A stretch of 28,556 nt of DNA from JBEAOO01 sp041164825. Lineage in GTDB: Bacteria; Pseudomonadota; Gammaproteobacteria; Burkholderiales; Burkholderiaceae_C. Numbering within the stretch: position 1 is the stretch's first letter; every line of letters begins with the position of its first letter. This document shows, one piece after another, positions 20,917 to 28,315 of this stretch. Location: positions 1 through 28,556 of the forward strand of contig JBEAOO010000359.1 of the NCBI GenBank assembly GCA_041164825.1. The letters run 5' to 3'. The notes beneath the pieces are model-generated. The model saw only the letters and a list, made by a program, of their open reading frames with translations, ran no database searches and was not told the origin of the DNA. The position numbers were made by a program, and so were the translations under genes.

Positions 20917-22329
20917 ATGACCGACACCGACCTGCTTCCCCGCGCCGAGCGCTGGCCGCGCTATTTGGCCGACCTGGCCACCTTCTCCAACGAGCCGGTG
21001 CCGCTGGAGGCGCACGGCATGCTGGTGCGCGTGGCCGGGCTGGTGCTGGAGGCCACGGGCATCCGCATTCCGGTGGGCTCGGTGTGCGAGGTGTGGATGG
21101 ACGGCCAGCCGCCCGTCACCGCCGAGGTGGTGGGCTTCTCGGGCGACCGCGCTTACCTCATGCCCACCGGCGACATCATGGGCCTGGCCAGTGGTGCCCG
21201 CGTGGTGCCGCGCACCTCGCCGGTGATGCCGCTGCGCCTGGGCACCGCCACCCACCCCTGGCGCCGCAGCGAAGACCGCACCCTGCACCTGCCCGTGGGC
21301 CGCGGCCTGCTGGGCCGCGTGGTCGACCCGCAAGGCCAGCCCATCGACCGCAAGGGCGCCATCGAACACGTGCACAACGAACCGCTGCTGCGCCGCCCCA
21401 TCAACGCGATGGACCGCGACCCGGTGCGCCGCCCACTCGACACCGGCATCCGCGCCATCAACGCCATGCTCACCGTGGGCCGCGGCCAGCGCATCGGCCT
21501 GTTTGCCGGCACGGGCGTGGGCAAATCGGTGCTGCTGGGCATGATGGCGCGCTACACCGAGGCCGATGTGATCGTGGTCGGGCTGATTGGCGAGCGCGGC
21601 CGCGAGGTGAAGGAATTCATCGAAGACATCTTGGGCGAAGAAGGCCTGGCCCGCTCGGTGGTGGTGGCCGCCCCGGCCGACTCGCCGCCGCTGCTTCGCA
21701 TGCAAGGCGCCAACTACGCGACGGCCATCGCCGAACACTTTCGCGACCGCGGCATGCAGGTGCTGCTGCTGATGGATTCGCTCACCCGCTATGCCATGGC
21801 GCAGCGCGAGATTGCGCTGGCCATTGGCGAGCCGCCCGCCACCAAGGGCTACCCACCGAGCTGCTTTGCCAAGCTGCCGCAGCTGGTGGAGCGCAGCGGC
21901 AACGGCGTGGCCGGTGGCGGCTCGATCACCGCGTTTTACACCGTGCTCACCGAAGGCGACGATCCGCAAGACCCGATTGCCGATGCCGCGCGCGGCATCT
22001 TGGACGGCCACATCGTGCTCTCGCGCGAGCTGGCCGAGAGCGGCCACTACCCGGCGATTGATGTGGAGCGCTCGATCTCGCGCGTGATGACCAGCGTGGC
22101 GCCGCGCGAGCACATTGAGGCGGCACGGCGCTTTCGCCAGCTCTATGCCAAACACCAAAAAGCGCGCGACCTGATCCAGCTCGGCGCCTACACCCCTGGC
22201 CACGACGCCGACCTCGACACCGCCGTGCGCCTGCATGGCCCGATGGTGACCCTGCTGCAGCAAAGCATGCACGAGCCCGCCGACCTGGCCGACAGCGTGA
22301 CCGCGCTGCAAACCGTGGTGGCGGGCTGA
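20917..22329 (+). CDS. fliI: Flagellum-specific ATPase FliI
   Basis: FliI is the F1-beta-like ATPase that energises unloading of export substrates. The 470-aa product has the Walker A motif GTGVGKS (residues 198-204), a Walker B region ending in LLLMDSLTRYAMAQREI and the family signature GYPPSCFAKLPQLVER. The C-terminal part is complete. I choose ATG 20917, five bases after the fliH stop, because it yields the usual N-terminus; a TTG at 20908 overlapping the fliH stop would add three residues (the Shine-Dalgarno is poor for both). It sits in the standard fliH-fliI-fliJ order. Confidence 0.97.
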   Translation: MTDTDLLPRAERWPRYLADLATFSNEPVPLEAHGMLVRVAGLVLEATGIRIPVGSVCEVWMDGQPPVTAEVVGFSGDRAYLMPTGDIMGLASGARVVPRTSPVMPLRLGTATHPWRRSEDRTLHLPVGRGLLGRVVDPQGQPIDRKGAIEHVHNEPLLRRPINAMDRDPVRRPLDTGIRAINAMLTVGRGQRIGLFAGTGVGKSVLLGMMARYTEADVIVVGLIGERGREVKEFIEDILGEEGLARSVVVAAPADSPPLLRMQGANYATAIAEHFRDRGMQVLLLMDSLTRYAMAQREIALAIGEPPATKGYPPSCFAKLPQLVERSGNGVAGGGSITAFYTVLTEGDDPQDPIADAARGILDGHIVLSRELAESGHYPAIDVERSISRVMTSVAPREHIEAARRFRQLYAKHQKARDLIQLGAYTPGHDADLDTAVRLHGPMVTLLQQSMHEPADLADSVTALQTVVAG

Positions 22330-22355
22330 CCCCAGCCCAAACCAGAGCACGCACC

Positions 22356-22808
22356 ATGCAGCGACTGCACACCCTGAACATCCTGCTGCAACAAGCCCGC
22401 GAGCAGCGCGACGCGATGCTGAGCGAGGTGCAGCGCGCCGCCCAGGCGCAACAAGCCGCGCTGGCACAGCTCGATCAGTTGATCGGCTACCGCGGCGACT
22501 ACGAGGCGCGCTGGTCGGCGCAGTTCAAGCAACAAGGCCAGATGGAGCTGGTGCACTGCTACCACGGCTTCACCGGCCGGCTCACCCAAGCCGTGGAGCA
22601 GCAAGAGCGTGCGGTGGTGCAGGCCCACACGCGGCACGGCGAGCTGCTGGCGCAGCTGCGCGAGCAAGAGCTGCGCGTGGCCTCGGTGGCCAAGCTGATC
22701 GAGCGCCGCCAGGCCGAGCAGCGCTTGGTGCTTGACCGCCGCGAGGCCAAACAAAACGACGAGCTGGCCGCCCGCATGCAGCGCATGCGCCAGGCCAGCG
22801 GCTTTTGA
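22356..22808 (+). CDS. fliJ: Flagellar export protein FliJ
   Basis: FliJ is the small coiled-coil stalk protein that links the FliI hexamer to the export gate. The 150-aa product is almost wholly helical, Gln/Glu/Arg/Ala-rich, with long heptad-like stretches (about residues 5-50 and 75-140) and no membrane span. The size and the place directly after fliI match FliJ; sequence conservation in this family is low, so context carries weight. It starts 26 bases after fliI. Confidence 0.9.
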   Translation: MQRLHTLNILLQQAREQRDAMLSEVQRAAQAQQAALAQLDQLIGYRGDYEARWSAQFKQQGQMELVHCYHGFTGRLTQAVEQQERAVVQAHTRHGELLAQLREQELRVASVAKLIERRQAEQRLVLDRREAKQNDELAARMQRMRQASGF

Positions 22809-22862
22809 GCCCTGCTGAGCCCGCCGCCCCCACCTGAACCGCAAGCCCCCGGACCCCGCCCC

Positions 22863-24350
22863 ATGACCCCGTTCGCGCTCAATGCCCTCCGCCCCACCGC
22901 TGCCGCGCAGGCCGTGAAGCCCAGCTTGGCGGGCGAGACCGGCCTGCCCACCCCTGGCGACCACCGCAGCGCGGCGTTTGCGCAGCTGCTGACGCAGCAC
23001 CAAGCCGCCCCGTCGGGCAGACCTGCGCTGGCCGCGCCCAGCCTGGCATCGTCTTCGACACCAACACCAACACCCATACCGACACCGCACACGCCCGCAG
23101 CGCCCACGGCCAGCCAGACCCCTGAGCGCAGCGCTGCTGCGCCGCACGAGCACACCGCCGCAACCCGCTCGGCAGACGCCCAGGCGCCGGCCCACGCAGC
23201 CGCCAGCGAGGCCGCTGACGAGGCCAACAGCGAGCCCCACAGCGAGGCCAGCGCCGCCGACGCACCCGCCACCACCGCACCGAACCCGCGCGGCAGCACC
23301 CGCGGCGCCAAAGGCACGGCCAACGCACGCCCCGCCGCGCGCACGGCGCACACCTCATCCGCTCACGACACCGACGGCAGCGGCTTGACGGCCAAGGGCG
23401 CGGGCGACGCCCCCCCGCACCCAGACGACGCCAGCAACACCAACCCACTCGCCGCCCTGTTGCCCGGCTGGACCCCGCCCACCGTGCCCGCCAGCGCGGC
23501 CACAGGGACAGGCACCGCAGGCGAACTCGCCGCGTCGGCTGCGGCCGGGGGCGACGCGGCCACCGCCACCGGTGCAGCCGCCAACAGCGGCCTCAACGGT
23601 GTCGGCAGCGCCAACGACCCACGCGCCCGCCACACACTGCCCGCCAGCGACCCGCGCGAGGCCGGCATCGCCCTGCCCACCAGCGCCGCCGCCCAGGTGC
23701 GCGATGCCGCAACCGCCTTGCCGGCCGTGGCCGCACAAGCGCTGGGCGAGCGCGACCCTGGCAGCATCACCAGCAGCAGCACGCACACCGGCAGTGCCCC
23801 GCTGGGCGACTTCGCCAGCCAGCTGGCGCAGCTCAGCGGCACCAACGCCAGCGCGCCCGGCAGCAGCGCCGCCGCGCCAGTGGAGGTGCAGGTGATGACA
23901 CCGGCCACAGCCCCCGAATTCCCCGACGCCCTGGGCGTGCAAGTGAGCCTGCTGGCGCAAGACGGCGTGCAGCATGCCGAGCTGCACCTCAACCCGGCCG
24001 AGATGGGGCCGATTTCGGTGCGCATTGCCATCGAAGGCCAGCAAGCGCAGATCGACTTTGGCGCCGACTCGGCCCAGACCCGGCAGCTGCTGGAAGCCGG
24101 CCTGCCCGAGCTGGCCTCGGCCCTGCGCGACGCGGGCTTGACGCTCAGCGGCGGCGGGGTGTCGCAACACCCGCAGCCGCAGCAACAAGGCGGACGCGAC
24201 GCCGGCGACAGCAACGGCAGCGACCGCGGCGGCAGCGCACGCATCAACGGCGCAGGCCATGACACAGCAGGCGCCTTGGCCCCGCTCAGCGCCGCCCAAA
24301 CCCGCAGCCTGGCGCGCCGCGCCGCGGGTGGCATCGACGCGTACGCCTGA
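22863..24350 (+). CDS. fliK: Flagellar hook-length control protein FliK
   Basis: FliK is an exported ruler that measures hook length and switches export specificity to filament proteins. The 495-aa product has an N-terminal Ala/Thr/Pro/Ser-rich disordered region (about residues 1-340, with a short TPTPTPIPTP repeat near 66-75) and a folded C-terminal switch domain (Flg_hook family, about 350-435) containing VQVSLLAQDGVQHAELHLNP (about 360-379), then AEMGPISVRIAIEGQQAQIDF. The remaining tail is Gly/Gln-rich. It is the last gene before a 444-base gap. Low-complexity ruler regions diverge fast, so the C-terminal domain is the firm evidence. Confidence 0.93.
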   Translation: MTPFALNALRPTAAAQAVKPSLAGETGLPTPGDHRSAAFAQLLTQHQAAPSGRPALAAPSLASSSTPTPTPIPTPHTPAAPTASQTPERSAAAPHEHTAATRSADAQAPAHAAASEAADEANSEPHSEASAADAPATTAPNPRGSTRGAKGTANARPAARTAHTSSAHDTDGSGLTAKGAGDAPPHPDDASNTNPLAALLPGWTPPTVPASAATGTGTAGELAASAAAGGDAATATGAAANSGLNGVGSANDPRARHTLPASDPREAGIALPTSAAAQVRDAATALPAVAAQALGERDPGSITSSSTHTGSAPLGDFASQLAQLSGTNASAPGSSAAAPVEVQVMTPATAPEFPDALGVQVSLLAQDGVQHAELHLNPAEMGPISVRIAIEGQQAQIDFGADSAQTRQLLEAGLPELASALRDAGLTLSGGGVSQHPQPQQQGGRDAGDSNGSDRGGSARINGAGHDTAGALAPLSAAQTRSLARRAAGGIDAYA

Positions 24351-24352
24351 GA

Positions 24353-24373
24353 CCGGCTCTCGTTCGAAGGCTT
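24353..24373. repeat. Short dispersed repeat, second family, copy B
   Basis: The 21-base unit matches 12965-12985 with one difference. It begins two bases after the fliK stop codon. It contains the 6-base palindrome TTCGAA and is followed by a GTTCG-A-CGAAC palindrome at 24377-24387. Confidence 0.65.
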
Positions 24374-24394
24374 CCCGTTCGACGAACAGCGCGA

Positions 24395-24499
24395 GGGCGG
24401 TGATGGGCCGGGCCGATGTGCTCCGTGTCCTCCTGGTCCTCCCTTCGGTCGGCCCATTCCCCCTTGACCTCCGCACATCGGCCCGGCCCATCACCGCCC
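24395..24499. repeat. Perfect 27-base inverted repeat with 51-base loop
   Basis: The left arm 24395-24421 (beginning GGGCGGTGATGGGCC) is the exact reverse complement of the right arm 24473-24499. The spacer is 24422-24472. The left arm and adjoining bases are also a 45-base near-copy, in reverse orientation, of 22-66. The transcript would fold into a very stable hairpin, but no T-run follows, so it is not a classical terminator. It resembles BIME-like paired REP elements. Confidence 0.85.
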
Positions 24500-24704
24500 C
24501 ATCATCACCGTGGCGTGCGTCGACGTGGCACGCCACCACCGGTTTGAGGAGCGCTGAGAGCTGCCCTCGCCACCAACTGCACGTTGGATACGGTTCAAAC
24601 GCGACGGTCCCTCAGACGCGCCAGCGGGCTCAACCCTGCCCGCGCGACACAGCCACCCGGCCCGGAACAAGCCGGGTTCCGACCCGTTTATCGCCGCATC
24701 GCCT

Positions 24705-24724
24705 GTGGCCCCGGTTTTGATAAT
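24705..24724 (+). promoter_or_regulatory. Possible promoter upstream of fliL
   Basis: TGATAAT (24718-24724) is a good extended -10-like element about 70 bases before the fliL ATG, but no TTGACA-like -35 lies 16-18 bases upstream. The same bases can be read as a sigma-54-like TGGCCCC-GGTT-TTGAT, with GG at 24707-24708 but GA instead of GC at the -12 position. Either reading is weak. A promoter of some kind is plausible because a large structured repeat separates fliK from fliL. Confidence 0.3.
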
Positions 24725-24794
24725 GGACACCAAACCCCGCCCCCGGTGCGCCTGATGGTGTGCTGCGGGCGCCGCCACACGCAAGGAGTCCACC

Positions 24795-25433
24795 ATGTCC
24801 GCAGCCCCAGCAGCCGATGCACACGCCGGCGATGCACCGCCCAAAAAGGGCAACAAGAAGCTGATCATCATCATTGCGGCCGTGCTGGTGCTGGTGCTGG
24901 GCGGCGGCGGCGCAGCCTTCTTCATCATGAAGAAAAAAGCGGCTGAAGCCGCCGCAGCGGCCGAGGAAGAAGGCGGTGGCGCGGCCGAGCATGCCCCCGC
25001 CGCGCCGGAGCACAAAAAAGACCTGGCGCACATGACGCCGCCCACCTACGTGCCGCTGGACAACTTCACCGTCAACCTGGCCGACCACGACGCCGACCGC
25101 TACGCGCAAATCGGCGTGACGCTGGAGGTGGAAGACGCCAAGTTTGCCGAGCAAATGAAGGCCTACATGCCGGCCATCCGCAACGGCATTTTGCTCGTGC
25201 TCTCGCACAAAACCTCGGTGGAGCTGCTCGACCGCGTGGGCAAAGAAGAGCTGGCCGCCGAGATCATGCGCGAGGCCGTGCGCCCCATGGGCATCGAGAT
25301 CGACGACCCGGAAGAAGACGCGCCGCCCAAGGCCACCGAGGGCGAGGCCCCGGTGAAGAAGAAAAAGAAGAAGAAGCGCCCGGTCTACAACCCGGTCACC
25401 AACGTGCTGTTCTCGACCTTCATCATCCAGTGA
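24795..25433 (+). CDS. fliL: Flagellar basal body-associated protein FliL
   Basis: FliL is a single-span inner-membrane protein that associates with the stator and basal body. The 212-aa product has a short cytoplasmic N-terminus (PPKKGNKK), one membrane span (about residues 23-43), an Ala/Glu linker and the periplasmic domain (about 82-168, with YVPLDNFTVNL). It ends in NPVTNVLFSTFIIQ, the usual FliL end. Between the domain and this end sits an unusual acidic-then-basic insertion (about 169-196) with seven consecutive lysines (188-194). The start at 24795 has a strong AAGGAG seven bases upstream. It begins the fliLMNOPQ segment. Confidence 0.94.
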   Translation: MSAAPAADAHAGDAPPKKGNKKLIIIIAAVLVLVLGGGGAAFFIMKKKAAEAAAAAEEEGGGAAEHAPAAPEHKKDLAHMTPPTYVPLDNFTVNLADHDADRYAQIGVTLEVEDAKFAEQMKAYMPAIRNGILLVLSHKTSVELLDRVGKEELAAEIMREAVRPMGIEIDDPEEDAPPKATEGEAPVKKKKKKKRPVYNPVTNVLFSTFIIQ

Positions 25434-25473
25434 TCGCGCGCCTGCGCCCGGCCCCCGACTTGACCATTCAGCC

Positions 25474-26478
25474 ATGAACCAGCAGATCCTCTCGCAAGAC
25501 GAAGTCGATGCGCTGCTACAGGGCATCACGGGCGAAAGCCAGAAGATGGAGGCCGAAGACACCGGCCCCAAGGTGGGTGTGCGCGACTACAACATCGCCA
25601 GCCAGGAGCGGATTGTTCGTGGGCGCATGCCCACGATGGAAGTGATCAACGAACGCTTCGCCCGCAACATCCGGCTGGGCATGTTCAATTTCATCCGCAA
25701 GAGCCCCGAGGTGTCGATCGGCGGCATCAAGGTGCAGAAGTACAGCGCCTTTCTGCGCGAGATCGTGGTGCCCACCAACTTCAACATCGTCAGCATTCAC
25801 CCGCTGCGCGGCAACGGCCTGATCGTGGTCGACCCGACGGTGGTGTTTGCAGTGATTGACGCGCTGTTTGGTGGCGTCGGCAAGTTCCACACGCGCATTG
25901 AAGGGCGCGATTTTTCGCTGACTGAGCAACGCATCATCACCCGCTTGGTGAGCGTGATCATTGAGGAATACAAGAAGGCCTGGGAAGGCATTTACCCCTT
26001 GACGCTGGAGTACCAGCGCTCGGAGATGCAGCCCCAGTTCGCCACCATCGCCACGCCCGGCGAGGTGGTGGTGGCCACCAGCTTCACCATGGAGATCGGC
26101 GACTCCACCGGCACCATCCACTTCGCCATGCCCTACGCAACGTTGGAGCCGATCCGCGACGTGCTGTATTCAACCCTGCAGGGCGAAGGCGGAGAGCCCG
26201 ACCGGCGTTGGGTGAACCTGATGAAGCGGCAGATCCAGGACGCCGAGGTGGAGCTCGTTGCCGAGCTGGCCAGCGCGCCCGCCACGGTGGAGCAACTGCT
26301 GTCGTTCAAGGTGGGCGATTTCATCGAACTCGATCTGCAGCCCGGCATCGAGGCCAAGGTGGCCGGTGTGCCCGTGCTGTCGTGCACCTACGGCACCTCG
26401 GCCGGCAAGTACGCGCTCAAGGTCAATCAATTGTTGACCAGCACCGAAAAGGGCTGGTTGGGAGAACAGCATGTCTGA
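25474..26478 (+). CDS. fliM: Flagellar motor switch protein FliM
   Basis: FliM is the C-ring protein that binds phosphorylated CheY and reverses the motor. The 334-aa length is normal. The N-terminal CheY-binding peptide is present (ILSQDEVDALLQGI, residues 5-18), followed by the CheC-like middle domain (about 45-235, with MEVINERFARNIRLGMFNFI and the GVGKFHTRIEGRDFSLTEQRI segment) and the C-terminal SpoA domain (about 255-325). It overlaps fliN by eight bases, so translation of the two is probably coupled. Confidence 0.97.
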   Translation: MNQQILSQDEVDALLQGITGESQKMEAEDTGPKVGVRDYNIASQERIVRGRMPTMEVINERFARNIRLGMFNFIRKSPEVSIGGIKVQKYSAFLREIVVPTNFNIVSIHPLRGNGLIVVDPTVVFAVIDALFGGVGKFHTRIEGRDFSLTEQRIITRLVSVIIEEYKKAWEGIYPLTLEYQRSEMQPQFATIATPGEVVVATSFTMEIGDSTGTIHFAMPYATLEPIRDVLYSTLQGEGGEPDRRWVNLMKRQIQDAEVELVAELASAPATVEQLLSFKVGDFIELDLQPGIEAKVAGVPVLSCTYGTSAGKYALKVNQLLTSTEKGWLGEQHV

Positions 26479-26977
26479 CACCGACGACACCTTCGAAGCC
26501 GCTGCTGCGGCGGCGGCCTCACCGGCGGCCTCTGCCGCCACCTCCGACGACGACGCGATGGCCGCCGAATGGGCCGCCGCCCTGGCCGAATCGAAAACCG
26601 AAACCGCCAACACCAGCGTGGCCACCACCAGCAGTGGTGATGCCGCCATGCCCGCGGCCTTTGCCAATTTCTCATCGGGGGGCAGCAGCAACCCGGTGGG
26701 TGGCACGGGCAACGACCTGAACATGATCCTGGACATCCCGGTGCAACTCACCGTGGAGCTGGGGCGCACGCGCATCCCGATCAAGAACATTTTGCAGCTC
26801 GCGCAAGGCTCGATCGTTGAGCTGGAAAACCTGGCCGGCGAACCGATGGACGTGCTGGTCAACGGCTACCTGATCGCCCAAGGTGAGGTGGTGGTGGTGA
26901 ACGAAAAGTTCGGCATCCGCCTGACCGACATCGTCACCCCGAGTGAGCGCATGAAGCGCTTGAGCCGCGCCGGCTGA
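26471..26977 (+). CDS. fliN: Flagellar motor switch protein FliN
   Basis: FliN forms the lower C-ring with FliM and takes part in switching and export. The 168-aa product has a long acidic, Ala/Ser/Thr-rich N-terminal tail (about residues 1-85) and the compact SpoA domain at the C-terminus (about 88-162), with MILDIPVQLTVELGRTRIPI and LVNGYLIAQGEVVVVNEKFG as clear signatures. The tail is somewhat longer than in enteric FliN but of a type common in betaproteobacteria. The ATG lies inside the end of fliM, without an independent spacer. Confidence 0.96.
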   Translation: MSDTDDTFEAAAAAAASPAASAATSDDDAMAAEWAAALAESKTETANTSVATTSSGDAAMPAAFANFSSGGSSNPVGGTGNDLNMILDIPVQLTVELGRTRIPIKNILQLAQGSIVELENLAGEPMDVLVNGYLIAQGEVVVVNEKFGIRLTDIVTPSERMKRLSRAG

Positions 26978-27030
26978 GCGCCGCTCACCCCACACCATCG
27001 ACTTCACGACCCCACGACTTTTCACCGCGC

Positions 27031-27375
27031 ATGCCTGCTACTTCCGGTTTGACCTCCTTGTTGTGGTTCATCGCCATCGTGGTGCTGATCCCGCTGGCGC
27101 TGTGGGCGCTCAAGCGCACACCCATGGGCCGCGCCGCCCAGGCCGGCCACCTGCGCAACGTCGCCACACTGGCGCTCTCGCCGAGCCAACGCATCGTCAC
27201 CGTCGAGGTGGGCCAGGGCGATGACAAACGCTGGCTGGTGCTGGGCATCACCGCGCAAAGCATCACCACGCTGCACACGCTGCCGCCGCAGCCCGAGCTG
27301 CCCGCCAGCACTGGCCACAACACGCCGTTTGGCCAGCTGCTGCAGGGGCTGAACCGCGGCGGAGAGCGGCCATGA
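27031..27375 (+). CDS. fliO: Flagellar biosynthesis protein FliO
   Basis: FliO is a small single-span membrane protein that helps assemble the FliP ring of the export gate. The 114-aa product has one hydrophobic span (about residues 8-27, LTSLLWFIAIVVLIPLALWA) followed by a cytoplasmic domain with the family-like pattern ALSPSQRIVTVEVGQGDDKRWLVLGIT (about 48-74). It starts 53 bases after fliN and overlaps fliP in ATGA (27372-27375). FliO is weakly conserved; the context is decisive. Confidence 0.9.
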   Translation: MPATSGLTSLLWFIAIVVLIPLALWALKRTPMGRAAQAGHLRNVATLALSPSQRIVTVEVGQGDDKRWLVLGITAQSITTLHTLPPQPELPASTGHNTPFGQLLQGLNRGGERP

Positions 27376-28202
27376 GCGCGCGCGTGGTGAGCCCTCGCCC
27401 CACGAACCCGCTGGGCGTGAACGCGCGCAACTACTCGCGCCGCAGCACGCTGGCGATCACGCTGCTGATCGCCCTGGTGATGCTGCTGCCCGATGCCTCG
27501 CACGCCCAAGCCGCCGCGCCCAGCGCAGGCGCTGCGCTGCCTTTGCTGATCGGCCAAAGCGGCGGCGGCACCAGTTATTCGGTGCCGGTGCAGACGCTGC
27601 TGTTCTTCACCGCACTGAGCTTTTTGCCCGCGGTGCTGCTGCTGATGACGGGCTTCACGCGCATCGTCATCGTGCTCAGCCTGCTGCGCCAGGCGCTGGG
27701 CACCCAAGCCGCGCCGCCCAACCAGGTGGTGGTGGGGCTGAGCCTGTTTCTCACCTTTTTTGTGATGGGCCCGACCATCGACAAGGTGTACGCCGAGGCC
27801 TACCAGCCGTTCTCAGAAGCCAAGATCACCTTTGACGAAGCACTCAAGCGCGGCGAGGTGCCGATGCGCGCCTTCATGCTCAAACAAACGCGCCAGTCCG
27901 ACCTCTCGCTGTTTGCCCGCTTGGCCAAGGTCGATGCCGCCGTGCCCATGGCCGAGGTGCCGTTCAAGGTGCTGGTGCCGGCCTTTGTCACCAGTGAGTT
28001 GAAGAGCGCATTCCAGATCGGCTTTTTGATCTTCATCCCCTTCCTCGTGATCGACATGATCGTCGCCAGCGTGCTGATGAGCCTGGGCATGATGATGCTC
28101 AGCCCGGTGCTGGTGGCCCTGCCCTTCAAGCTGATGCTGTTCGTGCTGGCCGATGGCTGGAACCTGCTGCTGGGCTCGCTCGCCGCGTCGTTCGCAACCT
28201 GA
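27372..28202 (+). CDS. fliP: Flagellar export gate protein FliP
   Basis: FliP forms the pentameric core of the export gate in the MS ring. The 276-aa product has a basic N-terminus, a signal-peptide-like hydrophobic segment ending in ASHA (about residues 27-45), and then the canonical FliP sequence: SVPVQTLLFFTALSFLPAVL, TGFTRIVIVLSLLRQALGTQ, PPNQVVVGLSLFLTFFVMGP and the C-terminal spans with FIPFLVIDMIVASVLMSLGM. The N-terminal part (first 25 residues, with SPRPTNPLGVNARNYSRRST) is longer than in E. coli FliP; the start may in truth be downstream, but the ATGA overlap with fliO supports 27372. Confidence 0.97.
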   Translation: MSARVVSPRPTNPLGVNARNYSRRSTLAITLLIALVMLLPDASHAQAAAPSAGAALPLLIGQSGGGTSYSVPVQTLLFFTALSFLPAVLLLMTGFTRIVIVLSLLRQALGTQAAPPNQVVVGLSLFLTFFVMGPTIDKVYAEAYQPFSEAKITFDEALKRGEVPMRAFMLKQTRQSDLSLFARLAKVDAAVPMAEVPFKVLVPAFVTSELKSAFQIGFLIFIPFLVIDMIVASVLMSLGMMMLSPVLVALPFKLMLFVLADGWNLLLGSLAASFAT

Positions 28203-28227
28203 CGGGCCGCCCCGACTTCACCCTCTG

Positions 28228-28314
28228 ACAACTGAGAAAGGGCCCACCGCCGGGCCGCCCCAAGGTGGGCCGCACCCCCTCGGGGGGGCGACGCCGAAGG
28301 CGTCTCGGGGGCAC
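28228..28314. repeat. GC-rich hairpin repeat between fliP and fliQ
   Basis: The gap contains GGCCCACC (28241-28248) pairing with GGTGGGCC (28264-28271), CCCCC/GGGGG (28275-28279 with 28282-28286), and GACGCC-GAA-GGCGTC (28290-28304) followed by TCGGGGG. This composition (CCCCCTCGGGGGG with GACGCCGAAGGCGTC) resembles an interspersed repeat that I recall from Comamonadaceae intergenic regions. It has no T-run, so it is not an evident terminator, and it lies within an operon. The terminal GGGGG also lies where the fliQ ribosome binding site should be. Confidence 0.65.
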
Positions 28315-28315
28315 C

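Larger units (their letters stand above)
24351..24794. other. Repeat-rich intergenic region between fliK and fliL
   Basis: No gene is supported in these 444 bases. In order it holds: a dispersed repeat copy (24353-24373), a GTTCG-A-CGAAC palindrome (24377-24387), a perfect 27-base inverted repeat (24395-24421 with 24473-24499), a 9-base hairpin (24510-24518 with 24528-24536), a CCCGG/CCGGG hairpin (24661-24675), a possible promoter (24705-24724) and the fliL ribosome binding site AAGGAG. In most relatives fliK and fliL are closer together, so this looks like an insertion of repeats that splits the operon into fliFGHIJK and fliLMNOPQ. Confidence 0.7.

Noticed and set aside
24395..24499. CRISPR-like or terminator reading of the 27-base inverted repeat
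   Set aside because: There is only one pair of arms with one spacer, no array and no cas gene, and no T-run follows the right arm as needed for a Rho-independent terminator.
24682..24724. Minus-strand sigma-28-like box (GGCGATAA from 24694 down to 24687, with TCAA upstream)
   Set aside because: The spacer is about 21 bases rather than the 16 used by the other four promoters, and there is no gene on the minus strand to express.
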